NCBI GenBank assembly: GCA_021789565.1
Contig: JAJYJL010000142.1
Coordinates: 1-10,943 of the forward strand
DNA: 10,943 bases
Direction of reading: 5' to 3'
Origin: Acidobacteriota bacterium
Lineage (GTDB): Bacteria > Acidobacteriota > Terriglobia > UBA7540
This document shows, piece after piece, positions 1-6,070 of this stretch. Positions within the stretch are counted from its first letter, which is position 1. Each line of letters starts with the position of its first letter. Position numbers and translations under genes: made by a program. The notes beneath the pieces are model-generated. The model did not search any database. It worked only from the letters and a program-made list of their open reading frames with translations, and was not told the DNA's origin.

Positions 1-303
1 GAACACGATGGTGTCCGGCTTCGCTCCCACCTTGAGCGCACGGGCCAGCTCGCCCCGCGAAACGATGTCGAAGCCGGCTCCGGCCTGCCGCAGCAGGTTC
101 AGGATCTTTAGGTTCGAATTGGCCTTCACCGAGTAGCACACAAGGTTTGGAATATCGGCCAGCCGGCCCTTGATATGATTGAAGTTTTCTTCAATTGTCG
201 AGCGGCTGTAAACATAGGCGGGTGTGCCGAACTGTGCCGCCAGATCGGCCAGTGATGCGTCCTCGCAGTGCAGTGTGTTCTTGACGTAGCGGAAGTGTTC
301 CAT
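1..303 (-). CDS. lysA: diaminopimelate decarboxylase, N-terminal part (runs off left edge)
   Basis: This is the first 101 codons of a gene whose remainder lies left of the window. The family decarboxylates meso-diaminopimelate to L-lysine, the last step of lysine synthesis, in the cytosol with pyridoxal phosphate. The sequence shows the fold type III PLP-lysine signature YSVKANSN, with the Schiff-base lysine at residue 60, and shortly after it the GAGFDIVSRGEL segment conserved in LysA. The ATG at 303 gives the expected short lead-in before the barrel. Only a weak purine stretch (GAGAA) lies about 12 nt upstream. It sits 74 bp downstream of the phosphatase gene on the same strand, with no convincing terminator between them, so read-through is plausible. 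Related PLP decarboxylases (ornithine/arginine, NspC) share the lysine motif, but the FDIVSRGEL stretch favours LysA. Confidence 0.9.
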   Translation of the reverse strand, partial: MEHFRYVKNTLHCEDASLADLAAQFGTPAYVYSRSTIEENFNHIKGRLADIPNLVCYSVKANSNLKILNLLRQAGAGFDIVSRGELARALKVGAKPDTIVF

Positions 304-377
304 CGTAATTGTCTGTTCTCGTTCCGTTCCAGCCGGAGTTTGTCTTCCGGTAAAGTTGATTGAACCGTGGTTTCTGA

Positions 378-2132
378 TCAGCGGACGCGGGCCAGAACCA
401 GCGTCTGGTCATCCCGCTGAGGCCGCCCCGCTTCAAAGCGCGCAATTTCACTAAACAGCAGATCAATGATCTCGCCCAGCGGACGGTTGGCGTTTTCGCG
501 CAGCAACTGGGCCAGATGCCGCGTGCCGAACTCCTGGAGTGAGGGATCCATGGCCTCACCCAGACCGTCGGAAAAGAAAACCAGAAGGTCGCCCTTCCTC
601 AGCTGAAGAGAAATTTCCTGATATTCCGTGTGCTCCAGCAGGCCCAACGGAATTCCTTCGGCCTGAATGGGGCGCGACCGGCCGTCGCGGATAAGAAGCG
701 GCAGCGGCATCCCTGCGTTGGCCAGACGCAGCGTCATGTTTTTCGGTTCCCAGACGGCGCAGGTCAAGGTGATAAAGTGGCCTTCCACTCTGCGTTCCAG
801 CAGGGTTGCGTTCAGCTTGCGAAGCATTTCCGGAACGGGAAGACGAAGTGGGGCCAGGCTCCGCAGAATGCCTCCCGCAAGTGCCCCATAAAGAGCGGCG
901 GGCGCACCTTTACCGCTGACGTCGCCCACGACCAGCAAGTGGCGGTCCTTGCCGTAATTCAGAAAGTCGTAAAGGTCTCCGCCAAGCTGGCGCGCCGGCT
1001 GGAAGCGCAGGTCAATCTCAAGGCCCTGAATGTTCGGCGAAGTCCCGGGCATCAGCCGCATCTGGATTTCCTGCGCGCGTTTCAGGTCACGGTCAAGGCG
1101 TGATTCGCTTCTCAGCACTCGCTCATAGAGCCTGGCATTTTCAATGGCAATGGCAATCTGGGGCGCCAGAGTGGAAAAAATCCGGACGTGGTCATCCGTA
1201 AAGTAATTTAAGTTGGAGCTTTCCAAGTCCACCACGCCGATCACGCGTCCGCGATAAATCAGCGGGACCGTCATCTCGGATTTCGTTTCAGGATTGATGC
1301 GGATGTAGCGCGGGTCGAGGCTGACATCGGGCACAACCACCGGCTGGAGCGAACTGGCGGCGGCGCCCACAATACCCTCGCCAAAGCGGACCGTCGTTTT
1401 GTCGGGAAGGCTCTCATCCTGGCGCAGCGACAGGACGGAGTTAAAAGCCCTTGCCTGCTCATCGGCGAGCATAATGCTGAACCGGTGATAATCCACCAGG
1501 CGCTTGGTCAGAGTTCCAACTTTGCGGAGCAGTTCATTCAGAACAAGCACCGAGCTTAGTTCGCGGCTGATTTCATTCAGCAGATGCAGCATTCGCGACT
1601 GGCGAAGGCTGCGACGGTAGAGACGGGCGTTTTCAATGGCCATGGCCATGCGCCCGGCCAGAAGCTCCAGCAGGTTGACGTGCTGGTCGGTAAAGAAGTC
1701 AGACGTTTCCGCTTCGAGATCGATCACGCCGATCACGCGCTTCTTCAGGATCAGTGGAACAGCCAGCTCGGATTTAATCATGGGCATGGATTCAATGTAG
1801 GACGGTTCGCGCTGGACGTCGTTCACCAGAACCGACTTACGCTCCAGGACCGCACGCCCGACAATCCCTTCACCCACCTTGATACGGAGTTCCCTGACCT
1901 GCTCTTCCGGATGGCCCACACTTGACCGGATCCTTAATTCCTGCGTTTTCTCATTCAGCAGAAGGATGGCAAAAACCTTGTAGTCGATGACGCGCTTGAC
2001 GAGTTCGGCAATGCGCACCATCAACACTTCGAGATCGAGCGTCGAGGTGATCTGCTCGCTGACTTCCATCAGCAGCGTCAGCAGCTCGGTTGCTCCGAGG
2101 GGACGGACTGGAGGTTTTACAATTTCTGACAT
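378..2132 (-). CDS. tandem GAF domain SpoIIE-type PP2C serine phosphatase
   Basis: A 584-residue cytosolic signalling protein with no membrane segment. Two GAF sensor domains occupy roughly residues 30-172 and 195-338. Both carry the GEGIVG segment (88-92 and 251-256 regions), a VPLI strand and a terminal AMAIENARLY/AIAIENARLY helix. A helical linker (about 335-362) joins them to a SpoIIE/RsbU phosphatase domain (about 375-583). The metal-binding aspartates of PP2C are in place: GGDLYD at 384-389, GDVSGKG at 403-409, SDGLGEAMD at 521-529 and RDDQTLV at 573-579, so it should be active. Family members usually dephosphorylate STAS anti-sigma-antagonist proteins in partner-switching. No kinase or STAS gene is visible here, so the target is unknown. 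The ATG lies 3 bp after the deoC stop, implying co-transcription. The GAF ligands cannot be told from sequence. Confidence 0.93.
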   Translation of the reverse strand: MSEIVKPPVRPLGATELLTLLMEVSEQITSTLDLEVLMVRIAELVKRVIDYKVFAILLLNEKTQELRIRSSVGHPEEQVRELRIKVGEGIVGRAVLERKSVLVNDVQREPSYIESMPMIKSELAVPLILKKRVIGVIDLEAETSDFFTDQHVNLLELLAGRMAMAIENARLYRRSLRQSRMLHLLNEISRELSSVLVLNELLRKVGTLTKRLVDYHRFSIMLADEQARAFNSVLSLRQDESLPDKTTVRFGEGIVGAAASSLQPVVVPDVSLDPRYIRINPETKSEMTVPLIYRGRVIGVVDLESSNLNYFTDDHVRIFSTLAPQIAIAIENARLYERVLRSESRLDRDLKRAQEIQMRLMPGTSPNIQGLEIDLRFQPARQLGGDLYDFLNYGKDRHLLVVGDVSGKGAPAALYGALAGGILRSLAPLRLPVPEMLRKLNATLLERRVEGHFITLTCAVWEPKNMTLRLANAGMPLPLLIRDGRSRPIQAEGIPLGLLEHTEYQEISLQLRKGDLLVFFSDGLGEAMDPSLQEFGTRHLAQLLRENANRPLGEIIDLLFSEIARFEAGRPQRDDQTLVLARVR

Positions 2133-2135
2133 GAA

Positions 2136-2954
2136 TCAGTCCACGCGGCGGGCGGCTTCCGCCAGGATGGCGGCTGATGCGCTGGTACCCAGCCGGTCCG
2201 CACCGGCTTCCAGCATTTTCAGAGCATCACCGAGCGTCCGGATGCCGCCGGCCGCCTTGACGCCCATTGATGCCCCAACGGTTTTGCGCATCAGCCGGAC
2301 ATCGGCCTCCGTTGCGCCCGACGGCCCTAATCCTGTTGAGGTTTTAACGTAATCTGCGCCGGCCTGCATTGCGATCTGGCAGGCCGTGACCTTCTGCTCG
2401 TCAGAAAGATACGCGTTTTCCAGGATCACTTTTAGGATGCAGCCGGAATCGTGTGCGATGTCCACAACGCCTTGGATGTCGCTCAAAACACCTTCCAGAT
2501 TGCCGGAACGCAGCGCCCCAATGTTCATCACCATATCGAGTTCTTCGGCGCCCGTCCGAATGGACGCTTCGGCCTCCGCGCGCTTGACGCAAGCGTGCGT
2601 CGCCCCAAAGGGAAAGCCCACAACCGTCCCCACTTTGATTCCGGTTCCTGCCAAAATCCTGACTGCCAGCGGAGCCCACACCTGATGGATAGCAATGGCC
2701 CCAACGTCCAGCGTTACCGCCTCAGCGCAGAACCGCTCCAACTCATCGCTCGCGGCCTGCGGCCGCAGCATTGTGTGGTCAATGATATTCGAAAGCATGC
2801 GGAGGTCCGATAAGTCCAGCGCGGCAGATTTTTCGCCGTCCAACGGCCCCTTTCCCTCGTTCAATGCCTCGGCAATTCGGCTGATCATTTTCGTGAGACC
2901 AGGCCGGCCCAATGTGTGTGCTGGCATAAGCAAACTTGAGTGATTCTGAAGCAC
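2136..2954 (-). CDS. deoC: deoxyribose-phosphate aldolase
   Basis: Reversibly cleaves 2-deoxyribose 5-phosphate to glyceraldehyde 3-phosphate and acetaldehyde in deoxynucleoside catabolism. The class I aldolase barrel is recognisable from IDHTMLRP onward (about residue 57). It includes VGFPFG, ELDMVMNIGAL, LKVILENAYL (proton-relay lysine), DYVKTSTG (Schiff-base lysine) and GVKAAGGIRT near the C-terminus. The 272-residue form begins at a GTG and has some 55 residues before the barrel. That N-terminus is not conserved in the short DeoC proteins (about 220 residues), so the real start is uncertain; internal ATGs at codons 10 and 23 are alternatives, and none has a well-spaced ribosome binding site. 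A GGGGGTGA stretch directly abuts the GTG. It appears to be the first gene of a minus-strand unit with the phosphatase, although no nucleoside catabolism partner lies nearby. Confidence 0.92.
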   Translation of the reverse strand: MLQNHSSLLMPAHTLGRPGLTKMISRIAEALNEGKGPLDGEKSAALDLSDLRMLSNIIDHTMLRPQAASDELERFCAEAVTLDVGAIAIHQVWAPLAVRILAGTGIKVGTVVGFPFGATHACVKRAEAEASIRTGAEELDMVMNIGALRSGNLEGVLSDIQGVVDIAHDSGCILKVILENAYLSDEQKVTACQIAMQAGADYVKTSTGLGPSGATEADVRLMRKTVGASMGVKAAGGIRTLGDALKMLEAGADRLGTSASAAILAEAARRVD

Positions 2955-3028
2955 TCACCCCCAAAAGTCTCGTACAGATGCAGAACAAGATTACTTTGAA
3001 AAAATAAGGGCTGGCCTCATTAGGTGCC

Positions 3029-3037
3029 ATTCTAACA
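3029..3037 (-). promoter_or_regulatory. candidate extended -10 element upstream of deoC
   Basis: Read on the minus strand this is TGTTAGAAT: a TGn extension followed by TAGAAT, five of six matches to the sigma-70 -10 consensus. Transcription would start about 70 nt before the deoC GTG. No good -35 hexamer is seen at 16-18 nt, which extended -10 promoters can tolerate. It lies in the divergent region between deoC and the metallopeptidase. An inverted pair GGCTGG (3009-3014) / CCAGCC (3041-3046) brackets it and might be an operator or chance. Confidence 0.25.
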
Positions 3038-3192
3038 TATCCAGCCAGACGGCCCCGGTATCGGCAATCTGTTAAGAATCCTGACGTGAGTCGGCCAAGG
3101 CGCGTTCTTGCTGCGCTTTTTCAACAGCCTGCCAGGCTGCGGTTAGCGGCCAGGATGTGTTAAGCGGGACCCATCGTATGCCGGCTCGCATG

Positions 3193-3198
3193 TAAAAT
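3193..3198 (+). promoter_or_regulatory. candidate -10 hexamer for a leaderless metallopeptidase mRNA
   Basis: TAAAAT ends 6 nt before the GTG start at 3205, so a transcript starting 6-8 nt downstream would begin at or next to the start codon. No Shine-Dalgarno sequence precedes the gene, consistent with leaderless translation. The same arrangement and a similar following sequence (GGTTC) occur before tsaB. No clear -35 hexamer was found. Confidence 0.35.
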
Positions 3199-3204
3199 GG
3201 TTCA

Positions 3205-3543
3205 GTGGACCGTGTGCGTTTCGAGCAACTGGTTGGCGAGGTCCTCGACAACCTCCCCGGGCCTTTTCGAAGCCGGCTGGCGAATCTGGCAATTATTGTG
3301 GAAGACTCTCCACCTGAGGAACCTGATCGGGGCGGCCTGCTGCTGGGACTGTTTTCCGGGGTCCCGAGGACCCACAAGAGTGTCTTCTCTGCCGATCCTC
3401 CCGACCACATTTTCTTGTACCAGAAGAATATTGAGGCCATCTGCTCGAACGAAGCGCAAATCGAGCGCCAGATTCGTGATACCTTGTTGCACGAAATCGG
3501 CCACTATTTTGGGCTCACTGAAGAAGAACTCCGAAATATATGA
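3205..3543 (+). CDS. minimal zincin-like metallopeptidase family protein (HExxH)
   Basis: A 112-residue protein with the zinc-protease signature HEIGHYFGLTEEEL close to its C-terminus. H96 and H100 are the likely zinc ligands, E97 the catalytic base and E106 a possible third ligand. Length and architecture (an N-terminal FEQLVGEVLDNLP helix, a central strand region ending in DHIFLYQKNIE, then the HExxH helix) match the small bacterial zincins of Pfam Zincin_1, whose substrates are generally unknown. There is no signal peptide, so it should be cytosolic. The GTG at 3205 is chosen because the only upstream in-frame ATG (3190) is followed at once by TAA. No Shine-Dalgarno is present; a -10-like TAAAAT lies just upstream. 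It precedes tsaB on the same strand with an 82-bp gap that contains its own -10-like box. Confidence 0.85.
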   Translation: MDRVRFEQLVGEVLDNLPGPFRSRLANLAIIVEDSPPEEPDRGGLLLGLFSGVPRTHKSVFSADPPDHIFLYQKNIEAICSNEAQIERQIRDTLLHEIGHYFGLTEEELRNI

Positions 3544-3611
3544 AATCCTCCGCAGATGGCGGGCCTTTAAGGATGCAAACGAAATGGCATTTTGGAGGCT
3601 GCCGGCGCGGG

Positions 3612-3617
3612 TATAAT
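3612..3617 (+). promoter_or_regulatory. perfect -10 hexamer immediately before tsaB (leaderless promoter candidate)
   Basis: TATAAT matches the sigma-70 consensus at all six positions and ends 8 nt before the tsaB ATG at 3626. A start site about 7 nt downstream would fall around 3624, giving an mRNA with essentially no 5' leader. No ribosome binding site is present within the usual distance; the only GGAGG (3595-3599 region) is about 27 nt from the ATG. A weak -35-like TTTTGG lies around 3590-3595. Confidence 0.45.
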
Positions 3618-3625
3618 GGTTCCGA

Positions 3626-4384
3626 ATGCGAGTTCTGGCAGTCGATACAACCAGTGAACATGGCGGGGCCGCAGTTTACGATCAGAATAAGCGCCTGGCA
3701 ATCGCCTTGAATGAAGAGCCGGCTTCCCGTTATGCCGTGACGCTTTTCGAGTTGGTAGACCGCTCGCTTGCACATGCCGGGATCGGCTTCCGCGACGTGG
3801 ATCTTTACGCGGTGTCGAACGGCCCCGGCTCATTCACCGGGATTCGCGTAGGGTTGGCGGCTGCCCAGGGATGGGCAAAGGCTTTTTCTAAGCCCATCAA
3901 GGCAGTCAACTTGCTTGAAGCGATGGTCGAACAGGCACATCCGGACGCTGACTGGGCAGTGCCGGTCCTTGATGCGCGCCGCGAAGAGTTCTTTGTGGGC
4001 ACCTACCGGAAAGTGGCCGAAGCTGACGGCAATCCGGCCAGATTTGAGGCGGCCGGACCTGGCCAGCTTGTGCACCCCGAACGCCTGAAGTCCATGATTG
4101 AAGCGCTCACCCGCGGTGGGCAGTGCAGAACGTTCAGCGGTGGTACCATCGCCTGCTTGACGCGCGCTCATGACCAGAAGGCCAGGTCCCTGTGTGAGCG
4201 CCTCTCGCCAGACTTGGTCAGGATGGAGGTGCCCGGTGACCTTCTTGCAGCCATTGCCAGGGTGGCCCTTCGCGCTCATAAGCGAGGCGGCTCGCCCTCG
4301 CCTGAAGCGCTTGATGCCTGTTATATACGCCGGTCCGATGCAGAAATGAACTGGCGCCCGTCGGTGAAAAAGGCAGGAAACTGA
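3626..4384 (+). CDS. tsaB: tRNA t6A37 threonylcarbamoyladenosine biosynthesis protein TsaB
   Basis: Partner subunit of the TsaD complex, which transfers threonylcarbamoyl from the AMP adduct to A37 of ANN-decoding tRNAs in the cytosol; TsaB itself is non-catalytic. The 252-residue protein opens with the ASKHA-type strand MRVLAVDTTS, has the signature NGPGSFTGIRVGLAAAQG at about 65-82, and has the DARREEFF stretch at 116-123 typical of TsaB/YeaZ. It lacks the TsaD metal-binding HxxxH motif, which rules out TsaD. It is slightly longer than the E. coli protein of about 231 residues. rimI follows immediately, a common pairing in bacteria. The ATG is directly preceded by a TATAAT box and lacks a Shine-Dalgarno. 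Confidence 0.93.
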   Translation: MRVLAVDTTSEHGGAAVYDQNKRLAIALNEEPASRYAVTLFELVDRSLAHAGIGFRDVDLYAVSNGPGSFTGIRVGLAAAQGWAKAFSKPIKAVNLLEAMVEQAHPDADWAVPVLDARREEFFVGTYRKVAEADGNPARFEAAGPGQLVHPERLKSMIEALTRGGQCRTFSGGTIACLTRAHDQKARSLCERLSPDLVRMEVPGDLLAAIARVALRAHKRGGSPSPEALDACYIRRSDAEMNWRPSVKKAGN

Positions 4385-4930
4385 TTGAGAAAATCGGCCG
4401 CTGTCTTCTACCCGGGTAAGTCTCGTAAACCACGCAGACCCTCCGTATTTGGCGGAACCGGCGATGTGCAAATCAGGCTGTTTTCACTGGACGACCTGAA
4501 CGCAATCCTCGAAATTCAGAACGCCTGCAAAGGAATTGCAGCCTGGCGGGCGCGCGACTATGAACAATTGGCCGGTGACCCCAAAGGCCTGCTCCTGGTG
4601 GCCGAGTGCAAGGACGAAATGCTGCCAGAAATAATTGGGTTTTCGGCATTCTACCGCGTGGAAACAGAAGTCGAACTTTGGAACCTCGCCGTTGCGGCCC
4701 CGCACCGGCGCTGTGGCGTTGGGCGTGCGCTAATCAACGAAGCGCTGCGAAGATTATATGAATCCGGCGCCCACAGGATTTTTCTTGAGGTCCGGGAATC
4801 GAACCTGCCTGCTTTGGAACTCTACCGGTCTTTGGGCTTTGCGCAGCTTGCCCGCCGCAAAGACTATTATCATTCCCCGAAGGAAGATGCGCTGGTTCTA
4901 GTTCTTAAGCTCGCTCAGCCCGGAAGTTAA
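4385..4930 (+). CDS. rimI: RimI-type GNAT N-acetyltransferase (ribosomal protein S18 alanine acetyltransferase)
   Basis: GNAT enzyme that acetylates the N-terminal alanine of ribosomal protein S18 and possibly other proteins, using acetyl-CoA. In the TTG-initiated numbering (181 residues) the acetyl-CoA pyrophosphate-binding loop is RRCGVG (108-113). The RimI segment FLEVRESNLPALELYRSLGF contains a glutamate (E135) and tyrosine (Y147) spaced as in the E. coli catalytic pair E103/Y115, followed by ARRKDYY and EDALVL. The TTG abuts the tsaB stop and has AGGA 6 nt upstream, so translational coupling is likely. However, the first 27 residues are outside the fold, and a GTG at 4466 giving 154 residues is closer to the usual family length. 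Both starts remain possible. Function is assigned by family; the exact acceptor protein is not shown by sequence. Confidence 0.9.
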   Translation: MRKSAAVFYPGKSRKPRRPSVFGGTGDVQIRLFSLDDLNAILEIQNACKGIAAWRARDYEQLAGDPKGLLLVAECKDEMLPEIIGFSAFYRVETEVELWNLAVAAPHRRCGVGRALINEALRRLYESGAHRIFLEVRESNLPALELYRSLGFAQLARRKDYYHSPKEDALVLVLKLAQPGS

Positions 4931-4989
4931 GAAGGATCCGCAATAAACCTTTCCGCGGATGCCCTTTGAACCAGTGTCCATAGCTCAGC

Positions 4990-5006
4990 GTGCTGCCTCT
5001 CAGCAC
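4990..5006 (+). other. short perfect hairpin downstream of rimI
   Basis: GTGCTG, a 5-nt loop and CAGCAC form a 6-bp perfect stem about 60 nt after the rimI stop. No T-run follows, so it is not a typical Rho-independent terminator. It could stabilise the 3' end of the tsaB-rimI transcript or be incidental. A second weak stem, ATCCGC (4936-4941) with GCGGAT (4955-4960), lies just before it. Confidence 0.35.
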
Positions 5007-5091
5007 AAGGTGGAATTTTACATCCGGGATGCGCTACCCGAAACCGTGCATCGTCCACACCATATCGTGTATAAACCCGAAGATCGAGGCT

Positions 5092-5100
5092 TGTGATAAT
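5092..5100 (+). promoter_or_regulatory. candidate extended -10 upstream of the small secreted protein gene
   Basis: TGTGATAAT is a TGn extension plus GATAAT, five of six matches to the -10 consensus. A start near 5107 would give a leader of about 135 nt before the ATG at 5242, unlike the apparently leaderless genes upstream. No matching -35 hexamer is seen. The rest of the 4931-5241 interval shows no open reading frame that I can support. Confidence 0.3.
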
Positions 5101-5114
5101 CCCCGACAGAACTC

Positions 5115-5174
5115 GCCCCAAAAATCTAATTGCTTGTAAATAAAGGCGTTGCTTGGGGCACTCGACTTTGGGGC
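5115..5174 (+). other. leader inverted repeat with two alternative pairing partners
   Basis: GCCCCAA (5115-5121) is the exact reverse complement of TTGGGGC, which occurs twice downstream at 5153-5159 and 5168-5174. The upstream arm could therefore pair with either copy, giving two mutually exclusive stems in the predicted leader of the 57-residue protein gene. This is visible in the sequence; a regulatory role is only a possibility, and it matches no riboswitch that I recognise. Confidence 0.35.
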
Positions 5175-5241
5175 CTTCCTTTGGAATGCCATGTGCTACA
5201 GCATTGCCAGTAGTTATTTTACTTGGAGGTTGTACAACACC

Positions 5242-5415
5242 ATGAAGAAATTCTTCACTCTGATTGCAGCCATCGTTATGGCCACGACCCTGTCGATGCC
5301 GGCTTTTGCTGCAACGAAGAAGCACAAGAAGCACGAAAACACGACTCAGGGCAAAGCCCACAAGAAGCACGCGAAGAAGAAGGGCACAAAGGCAGGAAAG
5401 AAGAAGGGCCAGTAA
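5242..5415 (+). CDS. small secreted Lys/His-rich basic protein, function unknown
   Basis: A 57-residue protein. Residues 1-23 form a clear Sec signal peptide: MKK, a hydrophobic core FFTLIAAIVMATTLSM, then PAFA with predicted cleavage after A23. The mature part of about 34 residues is dominated by Lys, His, Gly, Ala and Thr with repeated KKHKKH/KKHAKKK clusters, no cysteine and almost no hydrophobic residues, so it should be disordered and strongly cationic in the periplasm or outside the cell. The ATG at 5242 is preceded by GGAGG at 5225-5229, the clearest Shine-Dalgarno in this part of the window though 12 nt away. An in-frame TTG at 5149 would extend it but would destroy the signal peptide. 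It stands alone between a leader with inverted repeats and a strong terminator. Polyanion (LPS, nucleic acid) or metal binding is conceivable from composition, but no function is known. Confidence 0.75.
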   Translation: MKKFFTLIAAIVMATTLSMPAFAATKKHKKHENTTQGKAHKKHAKKKGTKAGKKKGQ

Positions 5416-5427
5416 GGGATTACTCGT

Positions 5428-5455
5428 GCGGCGTTCATTACTTGCCGCTTGTTTT
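5428..5455 (+). terminator. weak stem with T-rich tail after the small basic protein gene
   Basis: GCGGC (5428-5432) pairs with GCCGC (5444-5448) and is followed by TTGTTTTCC. The stem is short and its loop is 11 nt, so this is at best an auxiliary terminator ahead of the strong one at 5501. Confidence 0.25.
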
Positions 5456-5465
5456 CCTTAGGATA

Positions 5466-5479
5466 AGAACTGCAGTTCT
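5466..5479. other. 14-bp perfect palindrome
   Basis: AGAACTGCAGTTCT is identical to its own reverse complement. It lies between the small secreted protein gene and the strong terminator and is followed by a T-rich GTTTGTTTATTT. It could fold as a 5-bp stem with a 4-nt loop and act as a weak terminator, or be a protein-binding dyad; nothing here decides between these. Confidence 0.4.
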
Positions 5480-5500
5480 GTTTGTTTATTTGTCCTCAAG

Positions 5501-5532
5501 AAGACCCGGCCAATCGGCCGGGTTTTCTTTTT
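5501..5532 (+). terminator. strong Rho-independent terminator
   Basis: A 7-bp GC stem CCCGGCC (5505-5511) / GGCCGGG (5516-5522) closes on the tetraloop AATC and is followed by TTTTCTTTTT. The A-rich 5' side (AAGA) also pairs with the first Ts, extending the stem. It ends the transcript of the small secreted protein gene and insulates the envelope operon downstream. On the opposite strand the A-run gives partial bidirectional character. Confidence 0.9.
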
Positions 5533-5629
5533 CTGCCCGTCCTGGAGCCTTTGGTACCACCCCATTTTGATTTCCTGCCTGTCACAGCCTGCAAAGACCC
5601 TTTTGAAGACAGAGGGCCATCTTTCCGGC

Positions 5630-5658
5630 TTGAACCCTTTATGAGTGTGTGCTAGCCT
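5630..5658 (+). promoter_or_regulatory. candidate sigma-70 promoter for the DUF465-psd-pssA-lptE operon
   Basis: TTGAAC (5630-5635) and TAGCCT (5653-5658) are separated by 17 nt, and TGC immediately before the -10 gives an extended -10. The match to the hexamers is moderate (four and three of six), but the spacing is ideal and it lies just after a strong terminator, where the operon needs its own promoter. The predicted start is about 30 nt before the ribosome binding site of the first gene. Confidence 0.4.
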
Positions 5659-5697
5659 GACGGGAGTAAAATAATACTGCAGGGAGGTGGCACACCC

Positions 5698-5925
5698 GTG
5701 AGCACCCCTACCGAGGCCGTCCGGGATAAATTGATGGCCAACAGTATAGAGTATCAGCGCCTTAACGAAGAGCACGGCCGGTACGCAGCCGAGTTGGACC
5801 GCCTGGAATCGAAGTCTTTCCTGACTGAAGAGGAAAAGCTGGAGGAAGTCAGGCTGAAAAAGCTCAAGTTGCACCTGAAGGACCAGATGGCCGCGCTGTT
5901 AAGGGGTGGCAAATCAGCCGCTTAG
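5698..5925 (+). CDS. YdcH-like DUF465 family short coiled-coil protein
   Basis: A 75-residue, highly charged, all-helical protein matching the DUF465/YdcH pattern. A helix ending at EHGRYAAELDRLES is followed by the family turn K/R-S/P-FLTEEEKLEE and a second helix rich in Lys and Leu (VRLKKLKLHLKDQMAALL). Members are small cytosolic antiparallel coiled-coil proteins of unknown function. The start is a GTG with an excellent Shine-Dalgarno, GGGAGGTGG at 5682-5690, 7 nt upstream; no ATG alternative includes the first helix. It precedes psd by 145 bp on the same strand and lies closest to the candidate promoter, so it is probably the first gene of the envelope operon. Confidence 0.85.
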   Translation: MSTPTEAVRDKLMANSIEYQRLNEEHGRYAAELDRLESKSFLTEEEKLEEVRLKKLKLHLKDQMAALLRGGKSAA

Positions 5926-6070
5926 ACGGTTGAGCAGGCGAGAAGGGCAGGATCGTCTCTCGCGGATGGTGGTGTCAGCGAGGGAAGGTGCTTGTTTACT
6001 CAATTGCGGCGAGTGGATGGCTCGAGCTGGAGTGCACCTGGTTGCAGGCGGGGCCACGCGCCCAACGGTT

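Noticed and set aside
333..350. Hairpin CCGGA/TCCGG between the phosphatase gene and lysA as a terminator
   Set aside because: Only 5 bp with an 8-nt loop and no T-run in the minus direction; insufficient.
630..1925. Plus-strand open frames of up to 157 codons within 630-1925
   Set aside because: They are antisense to the well-supported GAF/SpoIIE phosphatase gene and encode no recognisable domain.
3072..3191. A 39-codon minus-strand frame from an ATG at 3191, divergent from the metallopeptidase
   Set aside because: Short, no ribosome binding site, no recognisable family, and part of a longer frame that is clearly antisense to the metallopeptidase gene.
4975..5050. tRNA-like stretch (TAGCTCAGC resembling a D-arm)
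   Set aside because: No T-arm GGTTCGA-like sequence, no acceptor stem and no plausible anticodon arm at the right spacing.
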